From: Gilliamella sp. B3022
GTDB taxonomy: Bacteria > Pseudomonadota > Gammaproteobacteria > Enterobacterales > Orbaceae
Assembly: GCF_028751545.1 (NCBI RefSeq)
Contig: NZ_CP071867.1
Location: forward strand, 2,143,306-2,207,305
Length of the DNA stretch: 64,000 bases
Reading direction: 5' to 3'
Made by a program: the position numbers and the translations under genes. Below the pieces are notes generated by a model. It saw only the letters and a list, made by a program, of their open reading frames with translations. It made no database searches and was not told the DNA's origin. Shown in pieces: positions 30,591 to 41,000 of this stretch; the first letter of the stretch is position 1, and the number at the start of each line of letters is the position of its first letter.

Positions 30591-31980
30591 AATTATTTCT
30601 TTTCGTTTACCACTAATTGTTTGCTTACTTACTTGTGGGCTTCTTTATTGTTTTAGTTATCTTATTGAAAGTTCTTTTGAAAAATTTTCTATTCAGCAAA
30701 ATGTATCAGAGTTGAATTCAGTTATCTCCTCAATAGAACGTGAACTCATTTATTATTCACCTAAAGATAATCATGATGAGCTTTTCCAAAACTTATTGTT
30801 GATATTAACCGGGCATCATCACTTGTTTGTTTATATCATTGATGATTCAGGTAAAGTTCTTTATCGTACCCGTGGTCCTAATCTAGCAGTTGCTTTGAAA
30901 CCTGCTAGCTTGGAAAAGATTATTACAGATCACTCAACAACTGTATCGAATATGAGTAAATCCTCATATCGAGTTGCGGCGTCAAGAGTTATACTTGATA
31001 ATAAAAAGCAATACACCACTATTGTGGCTGTTGGTCGCGATTTACAACTTGAATTTATTAGCCGATTAAGAAGTGGTTTAGGTTTACTTATTGCCATTTC
31101 TTGTGTTTTAGCATTAATTGGATCGTTTATCTCAATTTATTTTACCCAGAAACCGATTAACCGACTCATTAGGAAGATAGAAAAAATCAATCTTAAAAGT
31201 TTGAATTATCGAATACCAACTTCCTCAGTACCAACTAAATATATTAGCTTAGTAAGAGCATTCAATAAAATGCTTACTCGTATGGAGGATGTGTTTCAGC
31301 GTCAACGTAATTTTACGGCTGATATCGCTCATGAAATGCGAACACCGATTACTAATCTCACCACTCAAACACAAATTGTGTTGAATAATGCTAGATCAAC
31401 CGAAGAGTATCGAGAAATTTTGTACTCCAATTTGGAAGAGTATGAAAAAATGTCACAAATGATCTCAGATATGCTTTTTTTAGCTCAAGCCGATAATCAA
31501 CAGCTAGTGCCAAATCTTATTGATATTGATTTGGTTAGTATGCTTACTATGATGTGTGACTATTTTGAACCGCTTACTGATGAGAAAAATATTACATTTA
31601 ATTTAGAGGGCAGCTGTTCACATATTCAAGGCGATAAACTTATGTTAGGTCGAGCGATAAGTAATATCTTGTCCAATGCAATTCGTTATACTCCTCAAAA
31701 TGAGGTGATTAACATTACTTTAAGTCAACCTTCTGAAAAAAGAGTAAAAATCATCATTGCTAATCCAGGTAAAAAAATTGATAGCCGGCATTTGCCTCAT
31801 CTTTTTGATCGTTTTTATCGAGTAGATGAATCACGTCATCGTAATGGTAATGATAATTCAGGTGCTGGAATAGGATTGGCAATTGTTAAATCCATTATTC
31901 AGACACATAAGGGATCGATTTCCGTTAAGTCTGATGATATATCTACTCGTTTTATTATTACTTTACCAACTGTTATCTAA
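30577..31980 (+). CDS. Heavy-metal-type sensor histidine kinase, CusS-like
   Basis: 467-aa membrane kinase partnered with the regulator upstream. The start MKRTKIIS at 30577 overlaps the regulator gene by 14 bases and gives a normal N-terminus; the frame is open from 30547. TM1 is about residues 8-28, a periplasmic sensor of about 125 residues follows, TM2 is about 164-188, then a HAMP domain. The phosphorylated His lies in [14 protein letters not shown]-box [11 protein letters not shown] and the ATP-lid [12 protein letters not shown] follow. The periplasmic domain lacks an obvious Met- or His-rich metal cluster. Its 3' end overlaps the convergent yaeP gene by 8 bases. Confidence 0.9.
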   Translation: MKRTKIISFRLPLIVCLLTCGLLYCFSYLIESSFEKFSIQQNVSELNSVISSIERELIYYSPKDNHDELFQNLLLILTGHHHLFVYIIDDSGKVLYRTRGPNLAVALKPASLEKIITDHSTTVSNMSKSSYRVAASRVILDNKKQYTTIVAVGRDLQLEFISRLRSGLGLLIAISCVLALIGSFISIYFTQKPINRLIRKIEKINLKSLNYRIPTSSVPTKYISLVRAFNKMLTRMEDVFQRQRNFTADIAHEMRTPITNLTTQTQIVLNNARSTEEYREILYSNLEEYEKMSQMISDMLFLAQADNQQLVPNLIDIDLVSMLTMMCDYFEPLTDEKNITFNLEGSCSHIQGDKLMLGRAISNILSNAIRYTPQNEVINITLSQPSEKRVKIIIANPGKKIDSRHLPHLFDRFYRVDESRHRNGNDNSGAGIGLAIVKSIIQTHKGSISVKSDDISTRFIITLPTVI

Positions 31981-32173
31981 CCTCATAATCACTAATCAAT
32001 AAATTAGCTGCTGCATAGGCAGCTTTATTTTTAAGGTCTTGAGGAACATTCTCGCAATCCACTACTTCATTTAAAACTAACATTACTGCCCCTAAGGCAT
32101 CATCAATGTAACCTAGTTCATTACTACCAATTTGGGCATATTTTTCACGAATGAGTTCACAATATTTATTCAT
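31973..32173 (-). CDS. yaeP: UPF0253 family protein YaeP
   Basis: 66-aa conserved protein of unknown function. It aligns along its whole length with E. coli YaeP (66 aa): [24 protein letters not shown], and the C-terminal [14 protein letters not shown]. An AGGAAG ribosome site lies upstream of the ATG. The stop codon lies inside the end of the convergent kinase gene. Confidence 0.93.
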   Translation of the reverse strand: MNKYCELIREKYAQIGSNELGYIDDALGAVMLVLNEVVDCENVPQDLKNKAAYAAANLLISDYEVR

Positions 32174-32213
32174 TAAAATGCTTCCTGTTATTTTTTGTAA
32201 TCTTTATGTCTTG

Positions 32214-33179
32214 TTATAAAAGCTGAGTCAACTGTTGGTATACTTGCTCGGCTTGAATGGTGTGCATGTTCTTTTCCGGTGAAATTATGCTAAATTGATT
32301 TTTGCCATAGCCACCGATTAATTTTGGATCAGTTTTACCAAATAGAGTAATATTTGGGCGATCTAATGCGGCAGTTAAATGGCTTAATCCTGTATCAACT
32401 GAAACAACTGCTTTTGCTCCAGCAATAATCGCTGCAACATCAGACAGTGATAGTTTTGGTAACACATCGACATGTTTAAAACCTTGTGCAAGACGAACAG
32501 CTCTTTGCTGTTCGTGCGTAGCTCCCCAAGGTAATTTTATCTTTAGTCCTGTAGATTCGGTCAGTTTAATTAACTTTCTCCATTCTTCTTCTGTCCAATG
32601 TTTTTCATCTCGTGTTGTGGCATGTAAAAAAACAAGATATTGCTGATTATCGTTCGGTAAAGACGACAAAAAATGGCGGGCAATCGCATAATCGCCCATT
32701 GAATCAGGCAGTTGGTATTGTAAGCTTTGTGCAAATAACATTCTAACTCGTTCAATAGCATGCATTTGTTTGGGAATATAATGCTCCACATCATAAAACC
32801 AACTGGCAATAGGCTCTTTAATACTTTGACGATCCAAACCATGCTTTGTGCCGCGTGCTTTATGAGTAATAAGAAAAGCGCTTTTAATGAGCCCTTGTGC
32901 ATCAATAATACAATCGTATTTTTGTTGTCTAAGGGTTTGGATAAATGCCTGGCGTTCCTGACGAGTTTTTTTGGCAAACCAACTTTTTCGCCAACGTCTA
33001 ATAGCAACGGGTATCACATTGTTCACGGCATAGTGCCAACTGGGTATTTGAGAAAAATTTTCTTCAACCACCCAATCGAAAGTAATATTCGATAGGTTAT
33101 TTGCCGCATCTGTTAATGCGGGTAGGGTATGCAGAACATCACCCATTGATGAGGTTTTAACGACTAAGACTCGCATCAT
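32214..33179 (-). CDS. waaC: LPS heptosyltransferase I
   Basis: Adds the first L-glycero-D-manno-heptose to Kdo2-lipid A. The 321-aa protein is a GT9-family glycosyltransferase: N-terminal VVKTSSMGDVLHTLPAL, the region FLHATTRDEKHWTEEEW near residue 185, and the donor site VDTGLSHLTAALDRP near 260 followed by LFGKTDP. Its start overlaps the waaF stop (ATGA), so waaF-waaC are coupled; the second ATG one codon in is equally possible. It is last in the hldD-waaF-waaC operon. Confidence 0.95.
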   Translation of the reverse strand: MMRVLVVKTSSMGDVLHTLPALTDAANNLSNITFDWVVEENFSQIPSWHYAVNNVIPVAIRRWRKSWFAKKTRQERQAFIQTLRQQKYDCIIDAQGLIKSAFLITHKARGTKHGLDRQSIKEPIASWFYDVEHYIPKQMHAIERVRMLFAQSLQYQLPDSMGDYAIARHFLSSLPNDNQQYLVFLHATTRDEKHWTEEEWRKLIKLTESTGLKIKLPWGATHEQQRAVRLAQGFKHVDVLPKLSLSDVAAIIAGAKAVVSVDTGLSHLTAALDRPNITLFGKTDPKLIGGYGKNQFSIISPEKNMHTIQAEQVYQQLTQLL

Positions 33180-34225
33180 CCTTTACTCTTTTTGGTACGC
33201 ATAATAAGATTCATCAAAGTCTCAAATACATTACTGGGTTTAATATCAATCAAACTTTGATGATAGCCTTGTTCAGCATCGCCTTTACGTATACGATGAT
33301 AACCTGTGATTAAACGAATAACCTCAGCTTTATTTGATAATGGAGGAGTAAACTCTGGACTACTTGGACCATATAATGCTACTAAGGGTTTATCCAATGC
33401 AGCCGCGACATGCATTAATCCAGTATCATTGGTCACAATCGCTTTACATGCAGCAATTAAACTGACGGCCTGTTCTAGCTGGGTTTTACCCGCTAAGTTG
33501 ATACATTTATCACCATACACCATTTTTGCAATAATCTGATCACCAACTTCTCGATCTTTGGCTGAACCCAAAATTATAATTCTCGCATTTTGTTTAATCA
33601 ACATATCAGCAAGAGTAGCATAATGATAATCTGGCCAACGTTTAGCCGGTCCAAATTCTGCACCAGGGCAAAAGCCAATTAATGGTTCATCTTGTGGAAG
33701 TGCAAAAGTTACTAATGCCTCATCAACTTCAGATTGTTCTATATTCAGTTTTGGCCACAATAGTGGCTGTGGTAGATCTTTTGCTGAATGTATTTGATTT
33801 TTTGGATAAGCAAGAGCAACATAGCGCTCAACCATCAATGGAAATGCTGATTTGTTAAGATTGCGAATATCATTTAATAATCCATAACGTAGTTCACCTT
33901 TCCAGCCCGTACGTTTGGGAATATTGGCATAAAATGGAATGAGTGCAGACTTAAATGAATTTGGCAAAACAATAGCTTGATCATAATGGCTAGAACGGAG
34001 TGATTTACCTATTTGACGACGTTCAGCGAAAGCAAACTCACCATGACCTATTGGCATCTCAAGCACTTGGTTGACTTCTGGCATTTTATTTAATAAAGCT
34101 TGACTCCAAGTGGGTGCCATAACATCAATTTTGTTATTCGGATCAAGCTGCTTTAAAGTACGGTATAGGCTTTGTGACATCATCATATCACCAACCCACG
34201 AAGGACCAATAATGAGAGTTTTCAT
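33176..34225 (-). CDS. waaF: LPS heptosyltransferase II
   Basis: Adds the second heptose of the LPS inner core using ADP-heptose. 349 aa, GT9 family, with the WaaF N-terminus LIIGPSWVGDMMMSQSLYR, LRYGLLNDIR near residue 108, CPGAEFGPAKRWP near 187 and TNDTGLMHVAAALDKPLVALYG near 265. It lies between hldD (15 bases upstream) and waaC (4-base overlap). Confidence 0.96.
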   Translation of the reverse strand: MKTLIIGPSWVGDMMMSQSLYRTLKQLDPNNKIDVMAPTWSQALLNKMPEVNQVLEMPIGHGEFAFAERRQIGKSLRSSHYDQAIVLPNSFKSALIPFYANIPKRTGWKGELRYGLLNDIRNLNKSAFPLMVERYVALAYPKNQIHSAKDLPQPLLWPKLNIEQSEVDEALVTFALPQDEPLIGFCPGAEFGPAKRWPDYHYATLADMLIKQNARIIILGSAKDREVGDQIIAKMVYGDKCINLAGKTQLEQAVSLIAACKAIVTNDTGLMHVAAALDKPLVALYGPSSPEFTPPLSNKAEVIRLITGYHRIRKGDAEQGYHQSLIDIKPSNVFETLMNLIMRTKKSKG

Positions 34226-34240
34226 CTTATCAATACCTTA

Positions 34241-35167
34241 CTATTGTTGATTCAGCCATTTCATATATTCAGTCGTACCTTCCGTCACTGTTTTAAATTG
34301 AATTGGACATCCAGTCTCTCTAAGTTTAGTTAGATCAGCCTGAGTAAAGCTTTGGTACCGTCCTTTGAGGTTATCAGGAAACGGAATATAATTTATTTCC
34401 CCTTTTTTATGATAATTCACTACAGCGTCAGCAACGGTTTGGAATGATTCTGCTCGACCGGTTCCACAGTTAAAAATACCTGAAAATTCATTTTCCCAAA
34501 ACCATAAATTGACATCAACGACGTCGTTTACATAAATAAAATCGCGTTTGAAGTTATCACTTCCTTCAAATAATTTCGGTTTTTCACCTTTGTTAATCTG
34601 TTCATTTAAATGAAATGCAACACTCGCCATGCTACCTTTATGTGATTCACGTGGTCCATATACATTAAAATAACGAAATCCACAAACTTGTGAGTTAGCT
34701 TTAGGTAAGATTTGTCTAACATATTGGTCAAACTGAAATTTAGAATAGCCATAAACATTCAATGGTTTTTCATAAGCACGATCTTCAATGAAGTTATCAC
34801 TGCGACCACCATAAGTAGCTGCAGAAGAGGCATATAAAAATGGAATATTAAAATCTAAACAGAAATGTAATAAGTCTTTCGAATATTGATAGTTATTTTC
34901 CATCATAAATTTGCCATCCCATTCCGTGGTGGATGAGCAAGCACCTTGATGAAAAATAACATCTATATCCATATTTTCACCCGCTACAACTAATGAGATA
35001 AATTCGTCTTTATCCATATAGTCAGCGATATCTAAATCAGCTAAATTTGTAAACTTCGTGCCGTCGGTTAAATCATCTACCACTAATATATTTTTATGTC
35101 CGCGGTCATTTAACCCTTTAACGATATTACTACCAATAAAACCAGCACCACCAGTTACAACGATCAT
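34241..35167 (-). CDS. hldD: ADP-L-glycero-D-manno-heptose 6-epimerase
   Basis: Last step of ADP-heptose synthesis, supplying WaaC and WaaF encoded downstream. Short-chain dehydrogenase fold: NADP-binding [11 protein letters not shown] at the N-terminus, active-site [11 protein letters not shown] near residue 140 and [13 protein letters not shown] near 75. The start MIVVTGG at 35167 has AAGGAA 6 bases upstream and gives 308 aa (E. coli 310); the frame extends to 35206 without support. Confidence 0.96.
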   Translation of the reverse strand: MIVVTGGAGFIGSNIVKGLNDRGHKNILVVDDLTDGTKFTNLADLDIADYMDKDEFISLVVAGENMDIDVIFHQGACSSTTEWDGKFMMENNYQYSKDLLHFCLDFNIPFLYASSAATYGGRSDNFIEDRAYEKPLNVYGYSKFQFDQYVRQILPKANSQVCGFRYFNVYGPRESHKGSMASVAFHLNEQINKGEKPKLFEGSDNFKRDFIYVNDVVDVNLWFWENEFSGIFNCGTGRAESFQTVADAVVNYHKKGEINYIPFPDNLKGRYQSFTQADLTKLRETGCPIQFKTVTEGTTEYMKWLNQQ

Positions 35168-35383
35168 ATCTAATTCCTTAACCAATAAATTGAATCTTCT
35201 TATCATACCGATTTACGACAAATTTTTCGAGTGATGATTTATTTTCACCGCCATCATGCATTGAAAACGCCTATTTAAATCTCATAATTGCTTAAGCACT
35301 CATCGTCTAAATAGTTGATAAAATAATCAAGATATGACGCATTAAATAGGAAATAACCTTTTTGATAGATTGAATCAAATTAT

Positions 35384-36157
35384 CTATGGATTCTTTTTTG
35401 CTGTGACTAAAATATATCTTGCTAAATTAAGATAAGGTTCAGATCGACAATATTGTTTTTCCAGTTCTAATAGTTGTTCAAAGTGTGTTTCGGCCTTGGA
35501 TTTATTAGCTAGATAGTCATGGAAAAGACGGATTCCTGTTTTCTGTAAAATAGTAAAATTCAACTGGGTAATCCAATGATAGACATCTTTAGGATCTCTT
35601 GGAAAATCAGGGGAAAGAGTCTTTCTTTTACGTTTCGCAAGACCAGCTTGCGTATAACCAAAATTGCCCAATGTAATTGTTTTAAATAGCAGTCCATGAT
35701 AGTTATAAAACATTAATGATAAATAACCGTTTACCTTTAAATGTTTTTTTAATGATTGGATTAATTCAATTGGTTCGGCAACCCATTCTAAAACTGCGTG
35801 ACAAATAACAATATCAAACTGTTCATCAAGTAAAGTATGAAGTTGCTGTATTGAACAACAAAGGCAATTGATTTTAATATTTTCTGCGTCAGCTTTTTGT
35901 TTTGCTAGCTCAAGCATTTGTTTCGAAATGTCACAGATTGTAACATGGTGACCCAGTTTAGCTAGTCTACATGCGATTTGACCTTGTCCACCACCAGCAT
36001 CCAGGATAGTTAATGGTTTATGTGAAGGCCAGTGAGCTAAGATGTTTTCAAGTTCTTGCCAAACTACTGCTTCACGAATTCGGCCTTTGGTTGTGCCATA
36101 GATATTTTGTGCAAATTTGTTACTTATATCATCAAAGTTACGATCTTGTTTACTCAT
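35384..36157 (-). CDS. cmoM: tRNA 5-carboxymethoxyuridine methyltransferase
   Basis: Methylates cmo5U34 to mcmo5U34 in tRNAs that read NYN codon boxes. The 257-aa SAM methyltransferase follows E. coli CmoM (SmtA): start QDRNFDDISNKFAQNIYGTTKG, SAM motif LDAGGGQGQIA near residue 51, HAVLEWVAEP near 115, and the KRKRKTLSPDFPRDP segment. It sits between plsC and hldD; the plsC stop is only a few bases upstream, so they are probably cotranscribed. Confidence 0.94.
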   Translation of the reverse strand: MSKQDRNFDDISNKFAQNIYGTTKGRIREAVVWQELENILAHWPSHKPLTILDAGGGQGQIACRLAKLGHHVTICDISKQMLELAKQKADAENIKINCLCCSIQQLHTLLDEQFDIVICHAVLEWVAEPIELIQSLKKHLKVNGYLSLMFYNYHGLLFKTITLGNFGYTQAGLAKRKRKTLSPDFPRDPKDVYHWITQLNFTILQKTGIRLFHDYLANKSKAETHFEQLLELEKQYCRSEPYLNLARYILVTAKKNP

Positions 36158-36160
36158 AAA

Positions 36161-36892
36161 TTACTTTTGATTATTCAGTTGTTGTACTTCAGCATTAATA
36201 TGCACTATTTTGTTAGACATTTGGGCATAGCACTCTTCCATTAATGCTTTAGCATCTTTTTTATGGAGATGTTTAGTTTCAATTGGATCGAGCATTTCGA
36301 CAATCCTATACCCATTATTGAAACGATTTAACTTAATATTATTCGTCTCTGATACACAAATTGGCACAATAGGTACACCCGCTGCAATTGCTGCTTTAAA
36401 AGCACCAGTTTTAAATGGTAACAGTCCTCGACCACGACTACGCGTACCTTCAGGGAACATCCAGATAGAAATACCACGATTTTGAATTTCTCTAACGACT
36501 TGTTCAATGGTATCGTGTGCTTTTGATCTTTTATTGCGATCAATGAGTATGTTACCTGTTAGGTAATAGAGTTGCCCAAAAAATGGAATCCAAGCTAAAC
36601 TTTTTTTGCCAACGGTAACGGTTTTCGGTTGTACTATCCCGCCAGCAACAACCATATCATAATTATTTTGATGGTTAGCAATATAAACACAACTTCCCAT
36701 TTTACTAATGTTAGAATTGGACCGTGTAATGACAGTGATACCAAATATAGGTTGAAATAATGAACTGAATAAATGGGCAAATTTTGCTACATTTTTAGGA
36801 TTTCTTGGATTAAATAAACAAAAAATTACCCCTAAAACACAAATTATCATTCCTGTTATAATTACAAAAATTAAGCGAAAAAGAAAAACCAT
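36161..36892 (-). CDS. plsC: 1-acyl-sn-glycerol-3-phosphate acyltransferase
   Basis: Converts lysophosphatidic acid to phosphatidic acid at the inner membrane. 243 aa with an N-terminal membrane segment (residues 4-27), the catalytic NHQNNYD (NHX4D motif) near residue 72, the FPEGTRSRGRG motif near 145 and VPIVPICVSE. It is 3 bases upstream of cmoM and divergent from mnmD. Confidence 0.95.
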   Translation of the reverse strand: MVFLFRLIFVIITGMIICVLGVIFCLFNPRNPKNVAKFAHLFSSLFQPIFGITVITRSNSNISKMGSCVYIANHQNNYDMVVAGGIVQPKTVTVGKKSLAWIPFFGQLYYLTGNILIDRNKRSKAHDTIEQVVREIQNRGISIWMFPEGTRSRGRGLLPFKTGAFKAAIAAGVPIVPICVSETNNIKLNRFNNGYRIVEMLDPIETKHLHKKDAKALMEECYAQMSNKIVHINAEVQQLNNQK

Positions 36893-36981
36893 AATTTACC
36901 TCATAAGTTGACTTAGCGTATTATATACGTAATCAACGCTAATATACAGTTTGTAAAATTAACAACGCCTATAGGATGTTT

Positions 36982-37701
36982 ATGTTTAAACCTACGATTG
37001 TTTGGGACGAAAATCAAACCCCGATCTCAACCCATTTTGATGACGTGTATTTTAATACGGAAGGGGCAATTGATGAAACGCGTTACGTGTTTATTGAAGG
37101 TAATGATTTATATCAACGTTTTTCAAAGCATGATCAAGAAATATTCATAGTGGGCGAAACAGGTTTTGGTTCAGGTCTCAGTTTTCTGATTTTATGGCAA
37201 ACATTTTTTCATTTTAGAAAGCAACATCCCGATCATATTCTTAAAAAGCTTAAATTTTTTAGTGTTGAAAAATTTCCATTATCATCTGAAGAACTTTTGC
37301 AGATACATCATAAGGTGTTAATGAATGATAAAGGTTTGCAAACGTTAGCATCACTGCTGGAAACCAGTTTAAATAAAGGTGAAAGCCTTTGCCAGTTCGA
37401 GAATATTACATTAACCATTTTTTGTGATGATATAAGTAATTTCCCCGATTTTTTAAGAAAACAAAATGTATTGATTCATGCTTGGTTTTTTGATGGTTTT
37501 TCGCCAGCTAAAAATCCTGATATGTGGTCAGAATCTTTATTTAATGAATGTTTTACACTAACTGCACCAAATGGTACATTTGCAACGTTTACCGCAGCAG
37601 GATTTGTACGACGTAACTTACTGAATGCTGGATTTAATGTATTTAAACGTAAAGGATTCGGTATAAAGCGTGAAATGTTAATTGGTAAGAAACCCGTATA
37701 A
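36982..37701 (+). CDS. mnmD: Stand-alone MnmD-type tRNA methyltransferase (MnmC N-terminal domain only)
   Basis: The 239 aa match only the SAM-dependent methyltransferase half of E. coli MnmC: FDDVYFNTEGAIDETRYVF, the SAM motif GETGFGSGLSFL near residue 57, WFFDGFSPAKNPDMWS near 170 and GFVRRNLLNAGF. The protein stops right after KREMLIG, where E. coli MnmC (668 aa) continues into its FAD-dependent oxidase domain. No remnant of that domain is visible in the next 300 bases. Stand-alone MnmD methylates nm5U34 to mnm5U34. ATG 36982 is preferred because AGGA lies 5 bases upstream; ATG 36976 is possible. Confidence 0.9.
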   Translation: MFKPTIVWDENQTPISTHFDDVYFNTEGAIDETRYVFIEGNDLYQRFSKHDQEIFIVGETGFGSGLSFLILWQTFFHFRKQHPDHILKKLKFFSVEKFPLSSEELLQIHHKVLMNDKGLQTLASLLETSLNKGESLCQFENITLTIFCDDISNFPDFLRKQNVLIHAWFFDGFSPAKNPDMWSESLFNECFTLTAPNGTFATFTAAGFVRRNLLNAGFNVFKRKGFGIKREMLIGKKPV

Positions 37702-38015
37702 TCATGTTTCTTTATTTACTTGATTTAACTCTTTAATATGACTCGTTTATAATCTGATTTTTTTAGATAGGAAACCAAAGTGAACGTTAATGAAGTGTGA
37801 ATCGTATTTTGTAGTCAAGATAAATGCTCACATTTATAGAAAAATGGGACAGACATTTTTAAAAGTTATAAAGTTAAACCCCATCTTAAGATAGGATTTA
37901 ACAATTTATGAATGTTTAAATACGCGTTACTGTGCTATTTTGCTATTGATAAAAACCTACTTAATTTTATCTATATCAATAATTTTGTTGTTTATCTTAA
38001 CTTTGATAAATGTAT
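37702..38015. other. Convergent mnmD-tamB intergenic region
   Basis: 314 bases without a gene. A perfect ATCTTAAGAT palindrome lies near 37880-37900. No terminator with a T run could be supported for either gene, and no similarity to the missing MnmC oxidase domain was seen. Confidence 0.45.
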
Positions 38016-41000
38016 CTAAAACTCAAATTGATAAATTACGTCTAATGCTTGAGCCAAACCTGAGGTCGCTTCTAAATAAAGACTTGGCATAAGCCTATAA
38101 CGTAAAGTAAACGTCGCTAAAGAATCGAATATACCAACTCCATATTTAAGTTGTAGATGGGGTAAAATATAGCCACTCACGACCACTTTAGAACTATCAC
38201 CAGCGCCTTGAGTATCTAATGTAAGATTTTTAATCCCAAACATATTACCAATATCACCTATGTATTGCCCTGTTTTGGATGTACCAATTCCAACTAATAA
38301 TGCGGTCATCATGTCGTTTTCACTCTGATCTGAGTTATCAAGACCTTGTCCACGAATTAGGTAAGATAGGGCTTCTTGTTGCGACATTGCCGGGTCTGAG
38401 AAGATATCAATTTTTGGATCTTCCGATGAGCCAGTCACTCGAATTCCCGCAGTAATATTACTTTTTTCCATTGAATCAGGATTACGAATTGCTTCAACAT
38501 CAAGTAGAGCGCGATCGCTTGGTCCTGAAAAAGTAATGACTCCTTTACGAATAATTAAATCTTGACCATAAGCATGAAATCTTCCGTTTGGAATTAATAC
38601 TTCACCATGTAAGTCTAGACCTTTATTAGTTTGAGTGGCAACTAAATGTCCTTTTAGTTTAGCTTTCAAACCAAATGCATCAACAGAAACATCATCCCCA
38701 ATGTTAATTTCAAGATGACTATTGATTTTCATACCAAACTTTTGTGGTTCTATTTGATTACCATTTTTGTCTAGCATCACTTCATCAGGTGAAACATCGA
38801 CGCTTGATGCAGGAAGTGAGTCAACGGTAATCTTGCCTTTAGGTATGTTTACTTTCCCTAAAAGAGTGAGCTCATCTTGAGTGGCGTTAATTTTGATATC
38901 AGGAACAATGCTCATAACAATCATTGGTGGAACTGTTACCTGCATTGCTGCGCCATTGACCGTTAAATTAGCTTGCCATTTATCTAAATTTTGCCAACTT
39001 GCATTACCGTTAATATTAACATTACCGGAATGAGTCGTCATAACTCCTTGTAAGCTTGAAGACTTACCATTCAATTTTATATCTAATGTTGCTGATTTAA
39101 TGTCAATAGGTAATTGATTGGATTTTATTTCACTTTGTCGAAGATTGATATTACCTGTTAGATAAGGATCCATTAATGAACCGGAAAATTTAATCGCCCC
39201 ATTGATTGCACCTTTGGTATATTCATTTTTATCTAATAATGGATTAAGGATTGCTAAAGCCAGATTATCAATTATTAATTGACCACTCAATTTTTTCTGA
39301 TTGTTTGGATCAGTAATGATCATATCACCATTAATTTTTCCTAATTGCTTCAAACTAAAACGCCAATCCAATTTAGCCTGTTGTTCATTAAATTCTGCAT
39401 TGATATTGAATAAATCAAATGGAATGGGTAATGCTTGATTTGTTATCATTTGCTGAACAAAAATTTTATTACTGTAAATATTGGCTTTAATAGTAGGTAT
39501 TTTGCTGCTATTTCCAAATTTAATCTCTGCTTTTCCATTGATACTACCTGAAAGTTTTGTTTCTCCTTCATTAGGAATAGGTAATCTAGCCAAATCAATG
39601 TCTTTCAACGTTATTGTTGTCTGAGTGTTAGGTGAAGGGGATAATGGCTTATCTAAGCAGATGCTTGATGAACTATTGCGCCAACAATGGGCACCAATAG
39701 TGGGTATTTGCTGGGTTAAATCATAAGTTAATGTTAAAGGTTGAGTGAGTGACCAAGAGTTATTATTGCCTAAATTTAACAAGGCATTAGAGACATTGCC
39801 GCTCCACTTAGTATGGCCTTTGTCTATTTTCCCCGTTAATAACGTTTTTAATGATGCAGGATTACCATCAAGATCGATGCTTAAAGTATGCTGATTTTCA
39901 TTACCTACCAGATCAATGTTTGCTTTTTTAAATATTTGGTTGGAAACGCCAATATTGTTTCCAATAAGTCTTAATTGTAAGCTTAATTGATCTTGATAAT
40001 GAATTTTACCTGATAAAGTTGCTTTCGCTATTGAGATATTCGGCATGTTTAAAGCATCTATAGTCAAATTTGTTTCGATGACGGGATTGGGTTGAGTTCC
40101 TCCCATTTTGATGTTACCAAAAATTGAGCCTTGCATTTCATCAACCAGTAACGATAGAGATGCGAGATTCATTGTTGCGTTCAAACTAGCTTTTTCCGTT
40201 GAACCATTTACATTAATCTGATTTTTATCCCAGATTACCACCAGATTATTAGCGGCTACATTATGTTTTGAATCAACTTGTAAATTACCATTAGCCAAAA
40301 AATCGGCTTGTTTGATTTTACCTTTGAGATCTAGGTCAGTAACATTGAATTGCCAAGTGTCATCGGCTAATTTACCCGTTGTATTGAGTTGACCATTTAA
40401 TTTTATAGGATATTGAGGTAGCTCTTTAGTGAGATCAACTTGATTGAGCTTCACCTTGGTATTCCATTTTAGGGAATTTTGCCAATCCACATTTCCCGAT
40501 GCTGCAATCCCTCCTTGTGGTAACTTAATGATTGCACGGTTGAAGATTGCCCCTTGATTGGTACCATTACCGGCAATATCAAATGTTGTTGTAGGTAGAT
40601 TTTCACCCGTTACTGACCCTTTTGCTGATAAATTATATTGTTGTACATTGCCATCAACAGTAAGATTAAAATCATTAAGTTGATACTGAGCCGCTCCTTC
40701 CAAAGGCCATTGAATATGGTTACCATTTAATTTGGTCATAACAGGTAAATATTTTTCGACAAAATTAATATGACTATCGATATTAAGTTGATTTAATCCG
40801 TTAAGTGAGGTATGAGCGGTTAATTCACCTAATAATTTTCCAGAAAATTGTCCATCCAGGTGGTTTTCTTTCGTGTCCACTTTAACAGAGGCAACCAGTG
40901 GCCAATCATCACCGAGTATGATTTTACCAGTAACAGATGCATGTCCATTTATATAAGGCGACTGTATATTGGTGTCAACTTGTTTTACCATGATATGATT

